Shown: piece by piece, positions 1 through 14,325 of the stretch | Layout: each line of letters opens with the position of its first letter | Position numbering within the stretch: the first letter of the stretch is position 1 | Assembly: GCA_003614735.1 (NCBI GenBank) | Contig: KZ992464.1 | Location: 1-51,694, forward strand | Reading direction: 5' to 3' | DNA length: 51,694 bases | Origin: Thamnocephalis sphaerospora | Taxonomy: Eukaryota > Zoopagomycota > Zoopagomycetes > Zoopagales > Sigmoideomycetaceae | Translations under genes and position numbers: made by a program | The notes under the pieces: generated by a model | The model's input: only the letters and a program-made list of their open reading frames with translations | Told to the model about the DNA's origin: nothing | The model's database searches: none

Positions 1-260
1 TGTCTTGCTACGTGTTGATATCTTTGTTCGTAAAAGAGTATACGTTTGAGCTATCCATAAGCTTCGTTGAACATACTTTTTAGCAAAAACCTATCATGGT
101 AGCGCTAGCACGTGTACAAAGTAGGAGGGATGATTTGCGGACGGTCATTATTTTTCCTGGTGACTAATAATTCGTCAAGAGTGATTGGGAGAAAATACTG
201 CGTTGCTCCGGAGGAATATTCGATGCAACTATGCCCGGCATGAGGCTCGTTATGGGGCAG
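1..260. other. Upstream flank, no gene seen
   Basis: No coding region was recognised here. The stretch is richer in A and T than the genes and probably holds distal promoter sequence of the ABC transporter that starts downstream. Confidence 0.4.
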
Positions 261-269
261 ATATATAAA
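261..269 (+). promoter_or_regulatory. TATA box for the ABC transporter gene
   Basis: The motif atatataaa lies about 260 nt upstream of the preferred start codon at 525 and 170 nt upstream of the alternative one at 435. It is the best TATA match upstream of the gene. Assignment is by motif and position only. Confidence 0.5.
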
Positions 270-524
270 GCGCCCGTGATACCTTTGGATTTGTGTTCAC
301 TATAGCTCTGCATAATCCCGGGCACTTTAAAGCCCCCTCACATTATCATCGTTGTCGCTGTTGTCCGGACGGTATGTAGAATTTTTGGCGGTTATACGAC
401 TCCGCGAAAGTGCTCATTTGCTTGGCATGGTTTAATGTTTCGCTCCCCGCCCCTAGTATCTGTTCTACCCGCAGCCCGGTACCCAGGCAACCAAGTTATT
501 CCTTCGCCACTCATACGCATACTC

Positions 525-3500
525 ATGCCAAAAGATAGCAACGAACGCCCAGAGGAGATGCAGGAAGTGGACGCTGCGGTCGGCATGGATGCTAAGCAGC
601 ACGCAGTCACTGCCGATGCAGCAGCTATGCAAGACCCGCCCAATTCTGCAAACAACATGGAGATTTTCGAGTATGAAGAAGACAAGATTGTCGCGCGGCA
701 AGCTGCTGAAGCGCGCGCAAAAAAGCAGCAAGAAGATATGCTGCGGCAAAAGAGCGAGGATGCCCAGGTAAAGCGCGGCTTTTTTGCTCGCTTTCGCAAG
801 TCATCGGCCGATGCCGACAAAAAGGACGAAGAGACCATGCGGAAGGTGCCCATTCTGCAGCTATTTCGCTTTTCCACGCCAGTGGATAGGGCATTAATAG
901 CCATTGCTTCGATTTGTGCGATGGCACTCGGCGCTTCGTTTCCGCTGATGACCATCATCTTTTCCGACATGATGGGCTATTTCCTTGTCTACGAGACACG
1001 CCGACTGGAAGGCCGCGAGAGCGAGTACCGTAGCGAGTTTGAGGACGGCATTCTTCGCTATACCATTTATTTCATCATTCTAGGCGTGTGCACAGCCACC
1101 GTTGCCTACGGCCAGCAGTCGCTGTGGATGTATACCGGAGAACGGCAGACAGCCCGCATGCGGCGCGTCTATTTTTCCAGTGTTATGCGCCAAGAAATCG
1201 CTTGGTTTGACGCTACTGCGACAGGCGAGCTTGCGTCACGGCTCACCAGCGACGTGAATCTGGTGCGCGAAGGCATATCCGAAAAGCTTGGCACCGTTAT
1301 ACAGAGCGTTAGCACGTTTGTGTGCGGCTTCGTCATTGGCTTTCTCAAAGGCTGGAAGATGGCGCTGGTGCTGATGGCGGTTTTCCCAATCCTGGTAGCG
1401 GCGGGCGCCATCATGGGTCGCCTTGTCACCGAGTCGACCACCGCTGGCCAAGAGGCCTATGCCAAGGCCGGTGCCGTCGCTGAAGAGGTCATTTCCGGCA
1501 TCAAGACCGTGTCGGCATTTGGAGGCCAAGAACGTGAAATCCTCCGCTACGAGTCCAAGCTGGACGTGGCACGTGCCAGGGGCAAGAAGAAGGCGATTGC
1601 CGTGGGCCTATCCGTCGGTGTGATGATGGGCGTGATGTTTGCCTCATATTCACTCGGCTTCTGGTTTGGCTCCCGCCAAGTTGCCATTGATGCCATGACC
1701 GGTGCCGAGGTGGTGAACGTGTTTCTTGCCCTCATCTTTGGCACCATGATGATTGGACTGGCAGCTACGCCAATGAGCGCTCTGCAGACCGCACAAGGAG
1801 CCGCCTCCAAGATCTTTGACGTGATTGACCGCCAGCCTGTCATCGACTACACGGACGAGCGTGGTCTGCGGCCAGAGATCACCGGTCAGCTGAGCGTGCG
1901 CGGCGTCAACTTTGCGTATCCGTCACGCCCAGATGTACAAGTACTGCACGACTTTGACTTGGATGTAGAGCCTGGTCAGACGGTGGCGCTGGTTGGCTCT
2001 TCCGGCTCGGGCAAGTCTACCATTGTCGCACTCCTTGAGCGTTTCTACAACCCACTATCGGGCGCGATCACCCTGGATGGTGTTTCCATTCAAGACATCA
2101 ACCTTCGTCACCTCCGTCGCCACATTGGCCTTGTTGGCCAAGAGCCGGTGCTGTTCCAGGCCACCATAAAGCAGAATATTCTCTGGGGTCTGGGCGAAGA
2201 TGATGTGGCAAGTCAGCCGACACAGGAAGACGTGGAGGCTGTTTGTCGCTCTGCAAATGTGCACGATTTTATCATGACGCTTCCAGACGGCTACGACACG
2301 CTTGTTGGCGAGAAGGGCGCATTGCTTTCAGGCGGCCAGAAGCAGCGTATTGCTATTGCACGTGCGCTTATTCGCAATCCGCGCATTCTGCTGCTGGACG
2401 AGGCCACCTCAGCGCTTGACACCGAGTCGGAGAAGCTTGTGCAGGTGGCATTGGATCATGCAGCCGCCGGTCGCACGACCATCACCATTGCGCATCGCCT
2501 GTCGACGATCCGCGATGCGGACAAGATCATCGTCATGAACAGTGGTCGGGTGGTCGAGGTAGGAAAGCACGATGAGCTGATTGCAAATGGCGGTCTGTAC
2601 AACAAGCTGGTGCTAGCGCAGCAGCTGCGCACAGAGGACGAGTCCGATGAAGCACAAGAGGCCACGCTGTCCGGCGGGACTGATGTCGAAGACGTAGCAA
2701 GCGCCGACGAGCTAGTGCTGGATGTGGATATTCCGCTCACCAAGAATCTCAGCCTCGCTATCACTCGCGACACGATTGCCGACGAGCATGATGCGGATAA
2801 AAGCGAAGAACTTTGGCGCAAAGAGAACAGCAAGAAGCCTGTGCCTTTTGCGCGTATCATGCGCCTGAATGCGCCAGAGTGGCGGTTCATCGCACTCGGT
2901 ATCGTTGGTTCGATGATTGACGGAGCCACCATGCCGGCGTTTGCGATCATTTTTTCGCAAATCATGAACGTGTTCAGCAATCCAGACAAGGAGCAGATGA
3001 AGGCAGACGCCGACTTTTGGTCGCTCATGTTCATCGCTGTGGCTGTCATAACCTTCCTGGCTATCTTTTGCCGCATGGGAATGTTTGCCTACAGTGGCGA
3101 GTATCTCACTCATCGTCTGCGCAAGATCACCTTTGCTGCGCTACTACGCCAGGAGATGGCTTTTTTCGACGACAAAGCAAACAGCACGGGCGCACTCTGC
3201 GCCAAACTCTCCGCCGAGGCTGAAATGGTCAACGCCGTCGCAGGCCGTGCCATTGGCAACTTTGTGCAGCTGTTCACCTCTCTTATCGCCGGTCTGATTA
3301 TTGCGTTCATATTTGGCTGGAAGCTTACGCTGGTAGTTCTCGCCTGCGTGCCGGTTATCGCATTTTTCAGCGCGCTTGAGGAGCGCATGCTTTACAACCT
3401 CGGCGGCAAGACCAAGAAGGCGTACGAGATGTCAGCGCATGTGGCTTGTGAGGCGGTCGAGTGTATGCGCACAGTGGTGGCGCTTGGCCGCGAGGACACC

Positions 3501-4595
3501 TTTGTAAGCCTGTACAAGGAGGCGATCGCCATCCCGCATGTAATGTCTGTGCGTGCCTCATTCATGTCGACATTTGGCTTTGCCATGTCCCAGAGTGTGA
3601 TCTTTTTTGTTTACGCTCTAGCGCTCTACTACGGCTCAGTGCTTGTCAAGAGCGGTGAGTACACCGTCCTGGACATGATGCAGGTGATTTTTGCGGTCAT
3701 CTTTTCGGCCATGGCCGTTGGCCAAAGTGCCAGCTTTTTGCCCGATGTTGCCAAGGCTCGCCTCGCTGCAGTGGAGATCTTTGAGATGCTGGATCGCGTC
3801 TCGTCAATCGACCCTACAAGCGCAAGCGGTAAGAGCGTGGACAAGTTTACCGGTATGGTTACGGCGCGGAATGTGCGTTTCCGCTACCCAGCGCGCAAGA
3901 ACATCAAGGTGCTGCGCGGCCTCAATCTAGATGTGGAGGCTGGCAAGACTATCGCCCTGGTCGGCCCATCTGGCTGCGGTAAATCCACCATGATTGGCCT
4001 TATTGAGAGGTTCTACGACACCGGCTCAGGATCTGTCGCCGTGGATGGCGTGGACGTCAAGGGTTGGAAGCTGCCGAACCTGCGTTCTGAAATCTCGCTG
4101 GTCGGCCAAGAGCCGGTGCTGTTTGATTTGACGATTGGCGAAAACATTGCCTACGCCAAACCGGGCGCCACCGAGGAGGAGATTCATCAGGCAGCACGCG
4201 ATGCCAATGTCTACAACTTTATCATGTCGCTGCCAGATGGCTTTGACACGCCGGTCGGCGAACGTGGTACGCAGCTTTCTGGCGGCCAGAAGCAGCGTAT
4301 CGCCATTGCGCGTGCCATCATTCGCAACCCACGTCTACTGCTGCTTGACGAGGCCACCTCGGCGCTCGACACCGAGTCGGAAAAGATTGTGCAGGCTGCA
4401 CTGGACCGGGCCGCCAAGGGACGCACCACCATCACCATTGCGCACCGCCTGTCGACTATCCAGAATGCGGATCTCATCTACGTGTTCAAGGATGGCCGCA
4501 TTCTAGAAAGCGGCAAACATAATGAGCTCCTTCTCAACAAGGGCTTGTACTATGCGCTGGTACAGAAGCAGTCGTTGGCTCACAAGACGGCATAA
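525..4595 (+). CDS. Full-length ABC-B multidrug exporter (pmd1/MDR1-like)
   Basis: An intronless gene for a full (TMD-NBD)2 ABC transporter of the P-glycoprotein/pmd1 family, which exports lipophilic drugs or metabolites across the plasma membrane using ATP. Counting from the upstream ATG at 435 (1386 aa), the N-terminus is charged and cytosolic and the first membrane span begins near residue 150. NBD1 has Walker A GSSGSGKST at 521-529, signature LSGGQKQR from 631 and Walker B LLLDEATSALD. NBD2 has Walker A GPSGCGKST from 1177 and signature LSGGQKQR from 1281. An acidic linker near residues 735-800 joins the halves. Both ATP sites look complete. I prefer the ATG at 525 (1356 aa) because the 30 residues before it look like translated leader, but 435 cannot be excluded. 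The lack of introns contrasts with most neighbours. The family is certain; the substrate cannot be predicted. Confidence 0.96.
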   Translation: MPKDSNERPEEMQEVDAAVGMDAKQHAVTADAAAMQDPPNSANNMEIFEYEEDKIVARQAAEARAKKQQEDMLRQKSEDAQVKRGFFARFRKSSADADKKDEETMRKVPILQLFRFSTPVDRALIAIASICAMALGASFPLMTIIFSDMMGYFLVYETRRLEGRESEYRSEFEDGILRYTIYFIILGVCTATVAYGQQSLWMYTGERQTARMRRVYFSSVMRQEIAWFDATATGELASRLTSDVNLVREGISEKLGTVIQSVSTFVCGFVIGFLKGWKMALVLMAVFPILVAAGAIMGRLVTESTTAGQEAYAKAGAVAEEVISGIKTVSAFGGQEREILRYESKLDVARARGKKKAIAVGLSVGVMMGVMFASYSLGFWFGSRQVAIDAMTGAEVVNVFLALIFGTMMIGLAATPMSALQTAQGAASKIFDVIDRQPVIDYTDERGLRPEITGQLSVRGVNFAYPSRPDVQVLHDFDLDVEPGQTVALVGSSGSGKSTIVALLERFYNPLSGAITLDGVSIQDINLRHLRRHIGLVGQEPVLFQATIKQNILWGLGEDDVASQPTQEDVEAVCRSANVHDFIMTLPDGYDTLVGEKGALLSGGQKQRIAIARALIRNPRILLLDEATSALDTESEKLVQVALDHAAAGRTTITIAHRLSTIRDADKIIVMNSGRVVEVGKHDELIANGGLYNKLVLAQQLRTEDESDEAQEATLSGGTDVEDVASADELVLDVDIPLTKNLSLAITRDTIADEHDADKSEELWRKENSKKPVPFARIMRLNAPEWRFIALGIVGSMIDGATMPAFAIIFSQIMNVFSNPDKEQMKADADFWSLMFIAVAVITFLAIFCRMGMFAYSGEYLTHRLRKITFAALLRQEMAFFDDKANSTGALCAKLSAEAEMVNAVAGRAIGNFVQLFTSLIAGLIIAFIFGWKLTLVVLACVPVIAFFSALEERMLYNLGGKTKKAYEMSAHVACEAVECMRTVVALGREDTFVSLYKEAIAIPHVMSVRASFMSTFGFAMSQSVIFFVYALALYYGSVLVKSGEYTVLDMMQVIFAVIFSAMAVGQSASFLPDVAKARLAAVEIFEMLDRVSSIDPTSASGKSVDKFTGMVTARNVRFRYPARKNIKVLRGLNLDVEAGKTIALVGPSGCGKSTMIGLIERFYDTGSGSVAVDGVDVKGWKLPNLRSEISLVGQEPVLFDLTIGENIAYAKPGATEEEIHQAARDANVYNFIMSLPDGFDTPVGERGTQLSGGQKQRIAIARAIIRNPRLLLLDEATSALDTESEKIVQAALDRAAKGRTTITIAHRLSTIQNADLIYVFKDGRILESGKHNELLLNKGLYYALVQKQSLAHKTA

Positions 4596-4641
4596 AGTTT
4601 GCGCTTGCCGAGCGATCCGGCACACTTTACGTGCTAGTCTT

Positions 4642-4647
4642 AATAAA
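4642..4647 (+). terminator. Poly(A) signal AATAAA after the ABC transporter
   Basis: A canonical AATAAA lies 47 nt after the ABC transporter stop codon, a typical distance for a cleavage and polyadenylation signal. Confidence 0.6.
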
Positions 4648-4838
4648 TTGCCTACAGATCATCGATAGTTGCTTAGTTGGGACATGTGGGCAAAATGCGC
4701 GTTGAATAGCAGACTACAGTACACTGGATGTGTTGCATGTATCCGATAGTCTACCTGCAAACTGGCATTTTGCGTCGCGACATTGGCGGTTTATTGGGTA
4801 GCAGCAGCACGGCAGTAATGTCAACCTTATGCCATGCG

Positions 4839-5708
4839 CTACTTGACTAGAGTGTTGGCCAAGTAGGTCTCAAGCGGTAGACATTGTACCGATGGAAACA
4901 AATCATTATCGGGCTTGTCCAGCGCAAGCAAACCCTGCTCTGTAGCGTGGCCAAGTTCACAGGCCTGCTCTTCTTCGGGTATGTGGCCGTGATAGCGGAA
5001 CGTGTACGCTGGGTCGAGCGATTTCCATGTAATCGCCATCGGCGTTCCACTATACTTTTCTACAAGAGCGACAAGCTGGCGATACGTGACGGCATCGCCC
5101 TGAAAGTGAAAGACGGCATTTGTGCTACGTGGATCCTTAAGCGACGCAGCAATATAGCAACCAAGGTCATACTGCTGGATAACCGATACATCCATCTCGC
5201 CGCTCCCATAGACCAGTGCCTTGTGATGCTCAAGATCAATGCCTACCTCCTTGGTAAGGAGAAAGTCGTAGAACCAGCCGCAGAAATACCGCGTGTACTC
5301 CAGCCCAACGTCGGAGATGGAGCGCATCACCACGTCGGGATCTTTGTACATTGTTTTTTGCATTGCGGCCGTGCCCTGGGAGTAGTCTGAGGGTACAACG
5401 CGGCGGACGCCCGCTTCCTTGGCTGCACGAAACAGTTTCGGCTGGTATTCGGGAATAGCGAAAAAATCGATTGCGCTGATGAGAATGTCCGTATTCTGCA
5501 TGGCTTGAACAAGCTCCGCGTGCCGGTTGTAGTCTACAGCGGAGGTGACCTTGGCGCCGAGAGCGCGCAGTTCATCCAAGCGCTTAGATTGAGAACCGAC
5601 GCGTCGGAGAATCGTCACTTCATAGTCTTTGTCGGCCAGTAATGCGCGCACAATGTTACTTCCAACGTTGCCAGTGCCTCCGGCTACGATGATTCTGATC
5701 CGAGTCAT
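4839..5708 (-). CDS. NmrA-like / isoflavone-reductase-like NAD(P)-binding protein
   Basis: A single-exon protein of 289 aa. It begins with a beta strand and the dinucleotide-binding loop GGTGNVGS (about residues 10-17), followed by the charged strand end TILRR typical of atypical short-chain dehydrogenases that bind NADP(H). The motif RRVVPSDY near residues 103-110 matches the conserved (R/K)F-PSxF segment of NmrA and isoflavone-reductase-like proteins. Members are either small-molecule reductases or redox-sensing regulators, and the sequence does not separate these. Length is normal for the family (280-320 aa). The gene is convergent with the ABC transporter, leaving about 240 nt for both 3' ends. 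No signal peptide is visible, so a cytosolic location is inferred. Confidence 0.88.
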   Translation of the reverse strand: MTRIRIIVAGGTGNVGSNIVRALLADKDYEVTILRRVGSQSKRLDELRALGAKVTSAVDYNRHAELVQAMQNTDILISAIDFFAIPEYQPKLFRAAKEAGVRRVVPSDYSQGTAAMQKTMYKDPDVVMRSISDVGLEYTRYFCGWFYDFLLTKEVGIDLEHHKALVYGSGEMDVSVIQQYDLGCYIAASLKDPRSTNAVFHFQGDAVTYRQLVALVEKYSGTPMAITWKSLDPAYTFRYHGHIPEEEQACELGHATEQGLLALDKPDNDLFPSVQCLPLETYLANTLVK

Positions 5709-6189
5709 GATAAGAGTTGATGGCGCGTTTAGAGTACGGCGCGGTATCTGACAACAAAAGTCTGCTGCTGGCGCAGCGATGGGACAACGTCAATTGAACA
5801 GTGGCAGACAAAGAGGCAAATGTTGCGCAGTGCAGACTTGCATTGCAGGCTGTGCCGTCCAGGCTGCATGCTATGGGCAAAGCGGACATTTATTATACTG
5901 CACCGATGTTTACGTGGCCCTGGTGACGCGTCGCTTTGTATGCCAACTGATGACGTAAGGCTCGCCTGTTTTGCCAAGATTGCTGGACGCGAGCCGGCAA
6001 ATGACGTGCGCCATGTAGGGTGTGACACTACATTAGTGGGCAATCGGTGAAATGGGAAAAAGAAAACGGAATGCGCAATGACTTGGGGTGTTGAGAAAAG
6101 GATGACCGCCGTGGAGACTGTCTACGTAGGCCGCGGTCGCGACGATGGCTACGGCCGTGCGACACTGTAGCTTTGTAGCGACTGAACAC
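5709..6189. other. Intergenic, 5' of the NmrA-like gene
   Basis: This holds the presumed promoter of the NmrA-like gene and the 3' flank of the RING-CH ligase gene. A weak TATA-like sequence (tataataaa on the minus strand near 5891-5899) lies about 185 nt upstream of the NmrA-like start. Nothing else was recognised. Confidence 0.4.
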
Positions 6190-7855
6190 CTAACGACGCA
6201 TGCTTTCCGGCAGGGACGTCGTATCTGAGCCACGTCGCTCGGAAACGTCGCGTACACGGCGTGAGCGCCGGTGGGTAACACGCTGATACTTGTACAACAG
6301 GTTGATCAAATCCTTGCATAGCACGGTCGTTAGCATGCCGCCCAGTCTCCACATGCGGCAGTCAGCCCGCTTACCTTGGCTACAATGAAGAGACAGCCGC
6401 CAAGAACACTTCGGTTGAATGGGTCTGTCACGCGTGATCGCACAAATCCGATCCGGCCCAGCAAGCTGATGTTCCGAGGATGGCAAGACTGTGAGCAACG
6501 GATAAACAGCGACATCAGGCGACGCTTGTATGAACGCTTACCTGCCGCAAAACGACGCTACCGCTATTGGGCCATTGCAAACGGTATCATCAGCATTTGA
6601 TCGGTATCGCCAACTCTAGCAGATCACGATGCCCCTGCCCCGTAGGCACTAACCTGGCAAAAGCAGTGCACCGATAACGCTGCGTACCATGCTGTACATG
6701 CCCTCAAACAGCGCGTCTTCATCCACGTTCCCATCGTCGTTTAGAAGGGCTGCCAAACCCAGAGCATTTGAATCCACGTTTGTATTGCGAGATAGCTCCT
6801 GGTTCCAGCGTCGCTCCATCCGATCAAAAGCAAGGCTGTAGATGCCATTGTAGGCCATCCTGCGGCGGCAGATTGGTACCACCGTCAGTACAGCGATAAA
6901 AGGCAGAACAGCATGCTTACTCACCGTATCCAGGGCAAAAGTGCTACGGTGGCAGCAGGCCTTGGTGGCCAGGTAAGGCGAAAATGCGGTCCACCGACAA
7001 TAGACAGCGGAAACAGCAGCATAAACGAGTTCAGCGACTTGATACGTGACATGATCAGTCCGGCGGGAATCATGGGCAATCCAACCTGCGGTCCACGATC
7101 CAGTGCGCATTCGTGAGTCTCGATTTCTGCAGCATACCATGCAGCGTCCCCCTACCCATACGCGCCAGCCCCAGGGATTGGGTCCGCCTAAAAGATACTC
7201 CCCATACTCCGTGCCGCACATAGTCAGCACCACATATGCGCCGTACGTGGTGCTTGTCACCAGTGTGGAGCAGGCAAACCCGAGAATGGTGATGTACGGC
7301 ACTGTGGAGCGAACCACCACCTCGCAGTTGGACATGATCTCCATAAACAACGATCGCTGCTCCACCAGCACGTATACCGCCTGGCACTGCGGGCAGCGAA
7401 CCTGCATTGTCGCCAACGTTAGCGATTTGCGATTGATTGTCCACTGCTGAAATCTAGCTTGGACGCACCTTCTTAAGCGGGATCCCCTTTTGATTCTCGC
7501 TGATCCAGTTTAGCAGACACTCTTCGTGACTCTCCAATGAACAGTGGCATGGCTTGACCCAGCGACTCTCCTTATCGTCACCCTCTCCTTCCTCGCCAAA
7601 GCAAATCCAGCATTTGCGCCGCTCCTCGGATATCTCCGGCACCAGTGTTTCTATCGCCTGTCCTTCCGTATCGGATGCCAACATCCAAGAACCGTCAACG
7701 GCAGGGCCCGAGACTGTACCAACACCTTCTACTGAAGCGCTGGCTGCCGGGACAGAAGCGCTTGTTCCGGCGCCAGTCTCGGACGGCGAAGCGGCCCGCG
7801 CGGCCGTTCTAGCCAGCTGGCGGGCTAGAAACTCTTGCAGACGTGGCGAGGGCAT
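6190..7855 (-). CDS. MARCH5-like RING-CH membrane E3 ubiquitin ligase
   Basis: Seven exons (7855-7469, 7401-7162, 7085-6925, 6859-6654, 6563-6542, 6465-6375, 6312-6190) total 1230 nt and encode 409 aa. The RING-CH finger (C4HC3) uses C82, C85, C103, C105, H110, C113, C132 and C135. The last Cys pair comes from exon 2. Downstream hydrophobic segments align by eye with human MARCH5, an outer-mitochondrial-membrane ligase: TTYGAYVV, GLPMIPAGLI, GALLLPAVASFCG and RSVLGGCLFIVAK each have a clear counterpart. An N-terminal, Ala/Ser-rich extension of about 80 residues is not in human MARCH5. Exon 5 is only 22 nt and encodes part of a membrane helix. The family is certain, the MARCH5 assignment is likely, and mitochondrial location is inferred from homology. 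The gene is divergent from PDCD5. Confidence 0.88.
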
Positions 7856-8449
7856 GGCGTGAAGAATGGAGTGTATTTGGCTGTAGAACGTTGGGTCAAA
7901 GGTGAATATTGGTGTGGGCAGGCGATTGCTAGTGATGCCTCTCGCTCCCTTTGGACTCGGCTAAATTGCCCGGGCACTTGCCGAGACGCGACAGGCGCTG
8001 GCACCAGTCTATCAGACGCATAAAGCTTACCACTATAGGCTCAACCGCTGGCGAGCTTACGGGGGCGTTGCAACGATAATGTGGGGGCGGGCAGACACAC
8101 AGTAGATAAAAGTGCAACGACGTACAAACTTCGGTAGCGGCGTTGAAGGTAGCGCCAACAAAACCGATAGGAAAGACGACGCGCAAGTGTCCAGGCAGGA
8201 CGTGGCGTAAGACGGCGGAATAGGCGACAAAGAATGTTGGACCGGTTGGTATACCAGAAGCGAGCGAGCAAGTGGGAGACAAAGGGAGAGAGAGAGAGAG
8301 AAAAGTGGAGAGATAGAGAAGTGTAGACAAGTGGGTGAGAGCAGGTTGGGGAAACCGCTGGGGTGATGATGCGCACGCGTCATTGGGCGGCAAGCCACGC
8401 TGCTTATCTCTTTCGCATTCTCATCAGGCGCAGCCCATCATCCGCATCC
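7856..8449. promoter_or_regulatory. Divergent promoter region with a GA-repeat tract
   Basis: A 594-nt gap separates the divergent start codons of the RING-CH ligase and PDCD5. It contains a purine run of GA dinucleotides at about 8284-8301, a common feature of nucleosome-poor promoters. No TATA box or coding segment was recognised. Confidence 0.45.
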
Positions 8450-8896
8450 ATGGAAGACGCAGAGCTTCAGGCTATTCGTGCCCGCCGCATGGCAGAGTTG
8501 CAAGCGCGCCGCGGTGGCGGCGGTGCGGCCGGCGGTTCAGCAGGGCTTGGTATGCCCGGTGGCGCAGCCAGCACGGACGGCCAGGATCCGGAGGCTGAGG
8601 CTAGACAGCAGCAGCAGGCCGAGGAGATGCGGCGCAATATGCTGACGCAGATTCTCGATAACAACGCGCGTGAGCGTCTGGCACGGATATCGATCGTTAA
8701 GCCAGACAAGGCGCGTGCTGTGGAGGATCTGCTGCTACGGATGGCGCGTGGTGGTGCGCTGCGTGGCAAGGTGACCGAACAGCAGCTCATCGAGCTGCTA
8801 GAGAACGTCAACCAGCAGACGCAGCAGCAGACCAAGATTGTCTACAACCGGCGCCGTGCAATGGAGTCGGACGACGAGGACGACTGGGACCTGTGA
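8450..8896 (+). CDS. PDCD5: PDCD5 / TFAR19 family DNA-binding protein
   Basis: A single-exon gene of 148 aa. It starts at the ATG at 8450 (MEDAELQAIRARRMAEL), which matches the usual PDCD5 N-terminus; the open frame extends upstream, but those residues look like translated leader. The order is conserved: a basic N-terminal helix, a Gly/Ala-rich spacer, the helical core with LARISIVKPDKARAVEDLLL (about residues 78-97), the helix TEQQLIELLENV, and the basic KIVYNRRR with an acidic tail DDEDDWDL. PDCD5 proteins are small helical-bundle proteins implicated in apoptosis, chaperonin binding and Tip60 regulation in animals; the fungal role is little defined. Length is slightly above the usual 125-135 aa because of the glycine-rich spacer. 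Confidence 0.95.
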   Translation: MEDAELQAIRARRMAELQARRGGGGAAGGSAGLGMPGGAASTDGQDPEAEARQQQQAEEMRRNMLTQILDNNARERLARISIVKPDKARAVEDLLLRMARGGALRGKVTEQQLIELLENVNQQTQQQTKIVYNRRRAMESDDEDDWDL

Positions 8897-9038
8897 ACAC
8901 AGACTAGCAAATGAACGCGTACGCAAATACGGCGCACTTGTAGCGGCCAGGTTGACGCGCATCGTTCACGCAGCGGTGGTCGTGTGGTAAAAAGACTCTA
9001 TTCATAATGGGTGATATGCTACAATAGACGCGATGCTG

Positions 9039-12463
<3,425 letters not shown>

Positions 12464-12511
12464 TCCGGCAGTACAGCAACCAACCACGATTCTCTGAGTA
12501 GTCGGCTGTGA

Positions 12512-12669
12512 CTGCACGCAGGGCAGACACAGTATTAGCCTGTGGTAACACGCTGACAGGAACTCGCGGCGCACGAGACGAACATCCATCGCAACGCTAT
12601 TGCCAGACACAAGAGCGTTGCAAATGCTTGTTGCGCAAACGCACGTCATGACGCACAAACGCTACTTAC
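12512..12669 (-). other. Possible 5'-UTR intron of the PRP4 kinase gene
   Basis: On the minus strand a strong donor GTAAGT starts at 12669 and an acceptor TGCAG ends at 12512, 49 nt before the chosen start codon. This would place a 158-nt intron in the leader. It is inferred from splice motifs alone; if it is not spliced, the leader is continuous. Confidence 0.35.
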
Positions 12670-13355
12670 GCGTAGAGAAGGCGCGCACGTAGACGATCGA
12701 GGGTGGCGCCGAGTCAAGATGGTATATGTGTTGTGCGTGTATGTGTGTGAATGGGTGGATGTGTGAGAGAGATTGCCAAGTGGCGAGTGTGCATTATTTT
12801 CAAGGCGCTCACGCAAACATACCGTCGCCTCGTGTCTGCGCTTGCAGCTCCACTCGGTAGCACTGGTATCCGCTGCACCGGGCGACAGCACGTATGCTTG
12901 CGCAGATGTGCTGCTGTGAGCCTGGTTGTCCCGCCATAGCGGTAGTGTGCGCCGTAAGCAACAGCATGAGGGTGGCCGGAGAAGGGTGACTTGTTGCGTC
13001 CCCATTTTGCCTGGATTCGTCTCCTGCTTCCCGTTCGGTGTTCGCTGTTGTCCTTGCTCTTTCGCCTCCTGCCGTCCTTCTCTCTCCCCTTCTCTTTACC
13101 TCGCCTGCTCCTCTCTGCCCTCGGCCGTGCTTGCTGCTATTGCGCGTATTCTACGTGCACACATGTTACCGGCCGCAGTGCTGACTAGCCGAACCAACGG
13201 CATTGGCCGTGGTCGATGAGCCTGCTGGCCGAGCCTTGGCCGTTACTGCCTCAGCGCGGTACTGCTCTTTGCCGGACTGCATGTTTCTGTACTGACGCCG
13301 AGCGGTGGAGTGTCTATATGCCGAGTGCGTCTACTGCAACGGCGACAAGGTGCCC

Positions 13356-13387
<32 letters not shown>

Positions 13388-13388
13388 A
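13356..13388 (+). repeat. CTA/CTG triplet repeat
   Basis: An uninterrupted run of four CTA-type units followed by about seven CTG units. It lies outside any recognised gene. Confidence 0.8.
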
Positions 13389-13715
13389 AGCACGAGTGGG
13401 CGGCGCGCGCTATGGCCTCGTTGCCACGCTGCCGACGGCGGCTGCCATGGGCGTGATGACGGCTGCCGAGCATTAACAGTGTATGCTACACACACACCGC
13501 CTTGATGGACAAGCCCTTTGAGACACGATGATCCAGCCCATTCTTGGCACTGCCGTCCTGACTACGCATCAGCTGATCTTCTGCCGTGCGGCCACGCATC
13601 ACGTTGTCAGATGCGCACGCATGCGTGCATGTTCGTTTGGCGCATCATCATGTAGCTGTGGCCGCGTGGAAGTCGGCTGCATCGGGCATGGTGCACCTGC
13701 CATTCACCACCAGCG

Positions 13716-13801
13716 GTGCGTGTGTATGTGTATGTGTGTACGTGTGTGTACGTGTATGTGTGTGTACGTGTATGTGTACGTGTGTGTGTGTGTGTGTGTG
13801 G
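13716..13801 (+). repeat. TG-rich microsatellite
   Basis: About 85 nt of alternating GTGTGT, GTATGT and GTACGT units, ending in a pure TG run. The alternating purine-pyrimidine pattern could favour Z-DNA. It lies between the divergent PRP4 and TBP genes. Confidence 0.85.
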
Positions 13802-14325
13802 GCACGAATGCGTGTACGCGTGACAAGACGCTACACTACGCGGGTGCATGAGCGGACGGTGATTACGACACGGTGACATCCAGATTACGACGCGCTCTAG
13901 ACGCGAGCCGAGTCATAACACGGCATTATGCTTAGCCAAGCAAACCAGAGCCGCAAGCGCGAATCGCCTGTGCAGGCGAACGAGCTTGCCGATGCACGGC
14001 AGCGGCGGCAACGGTCGCGCCTCAGCAGCGGTGATCTGAACATCGCAGATCCGCCAGGCCCATTCCCACTCTGCACCTGTCGGGCGCTCATGGCGGGCGT
14101 CGCTGGCTTTATCTGCGCTTGGCTGGCTCGCGTCCAGCAGGTGATGGCCAACGGGCGTGGGATGCCCCTTTTTTGCGCTCCTTTGCCGTGCGGGAACAGT
14201 GTACGTCCATCGCGTTGCCATCTGCCAATCAGCGTTCGAGTAAAGGGGCCGTTCCAGCCTGTGTCCACCAATCAAGATGGCCCACGACGTGTCGGTGTGA
14301 AAATTTTTCCCGCCTGTAGTGGGGG

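Larger units (their letters stand above)
12700..14325. other. Gap between divergent PRP4 and TBP, repeat-rich, no gene recognised
   Basis: About 1.6 kb separates the PRP4 leader from the TBP promoter. It holds a pyrimidine-rich stretch (about 13050-13120), a CTA/CTG triplet tract and a long TG-type microsatellite. Several open frames of 60-200 codons exist on both strands, but none resembles a known family and several run through the repeats. I regard it as non-coding promoter and spacer DNA. Confidence 0.5.
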
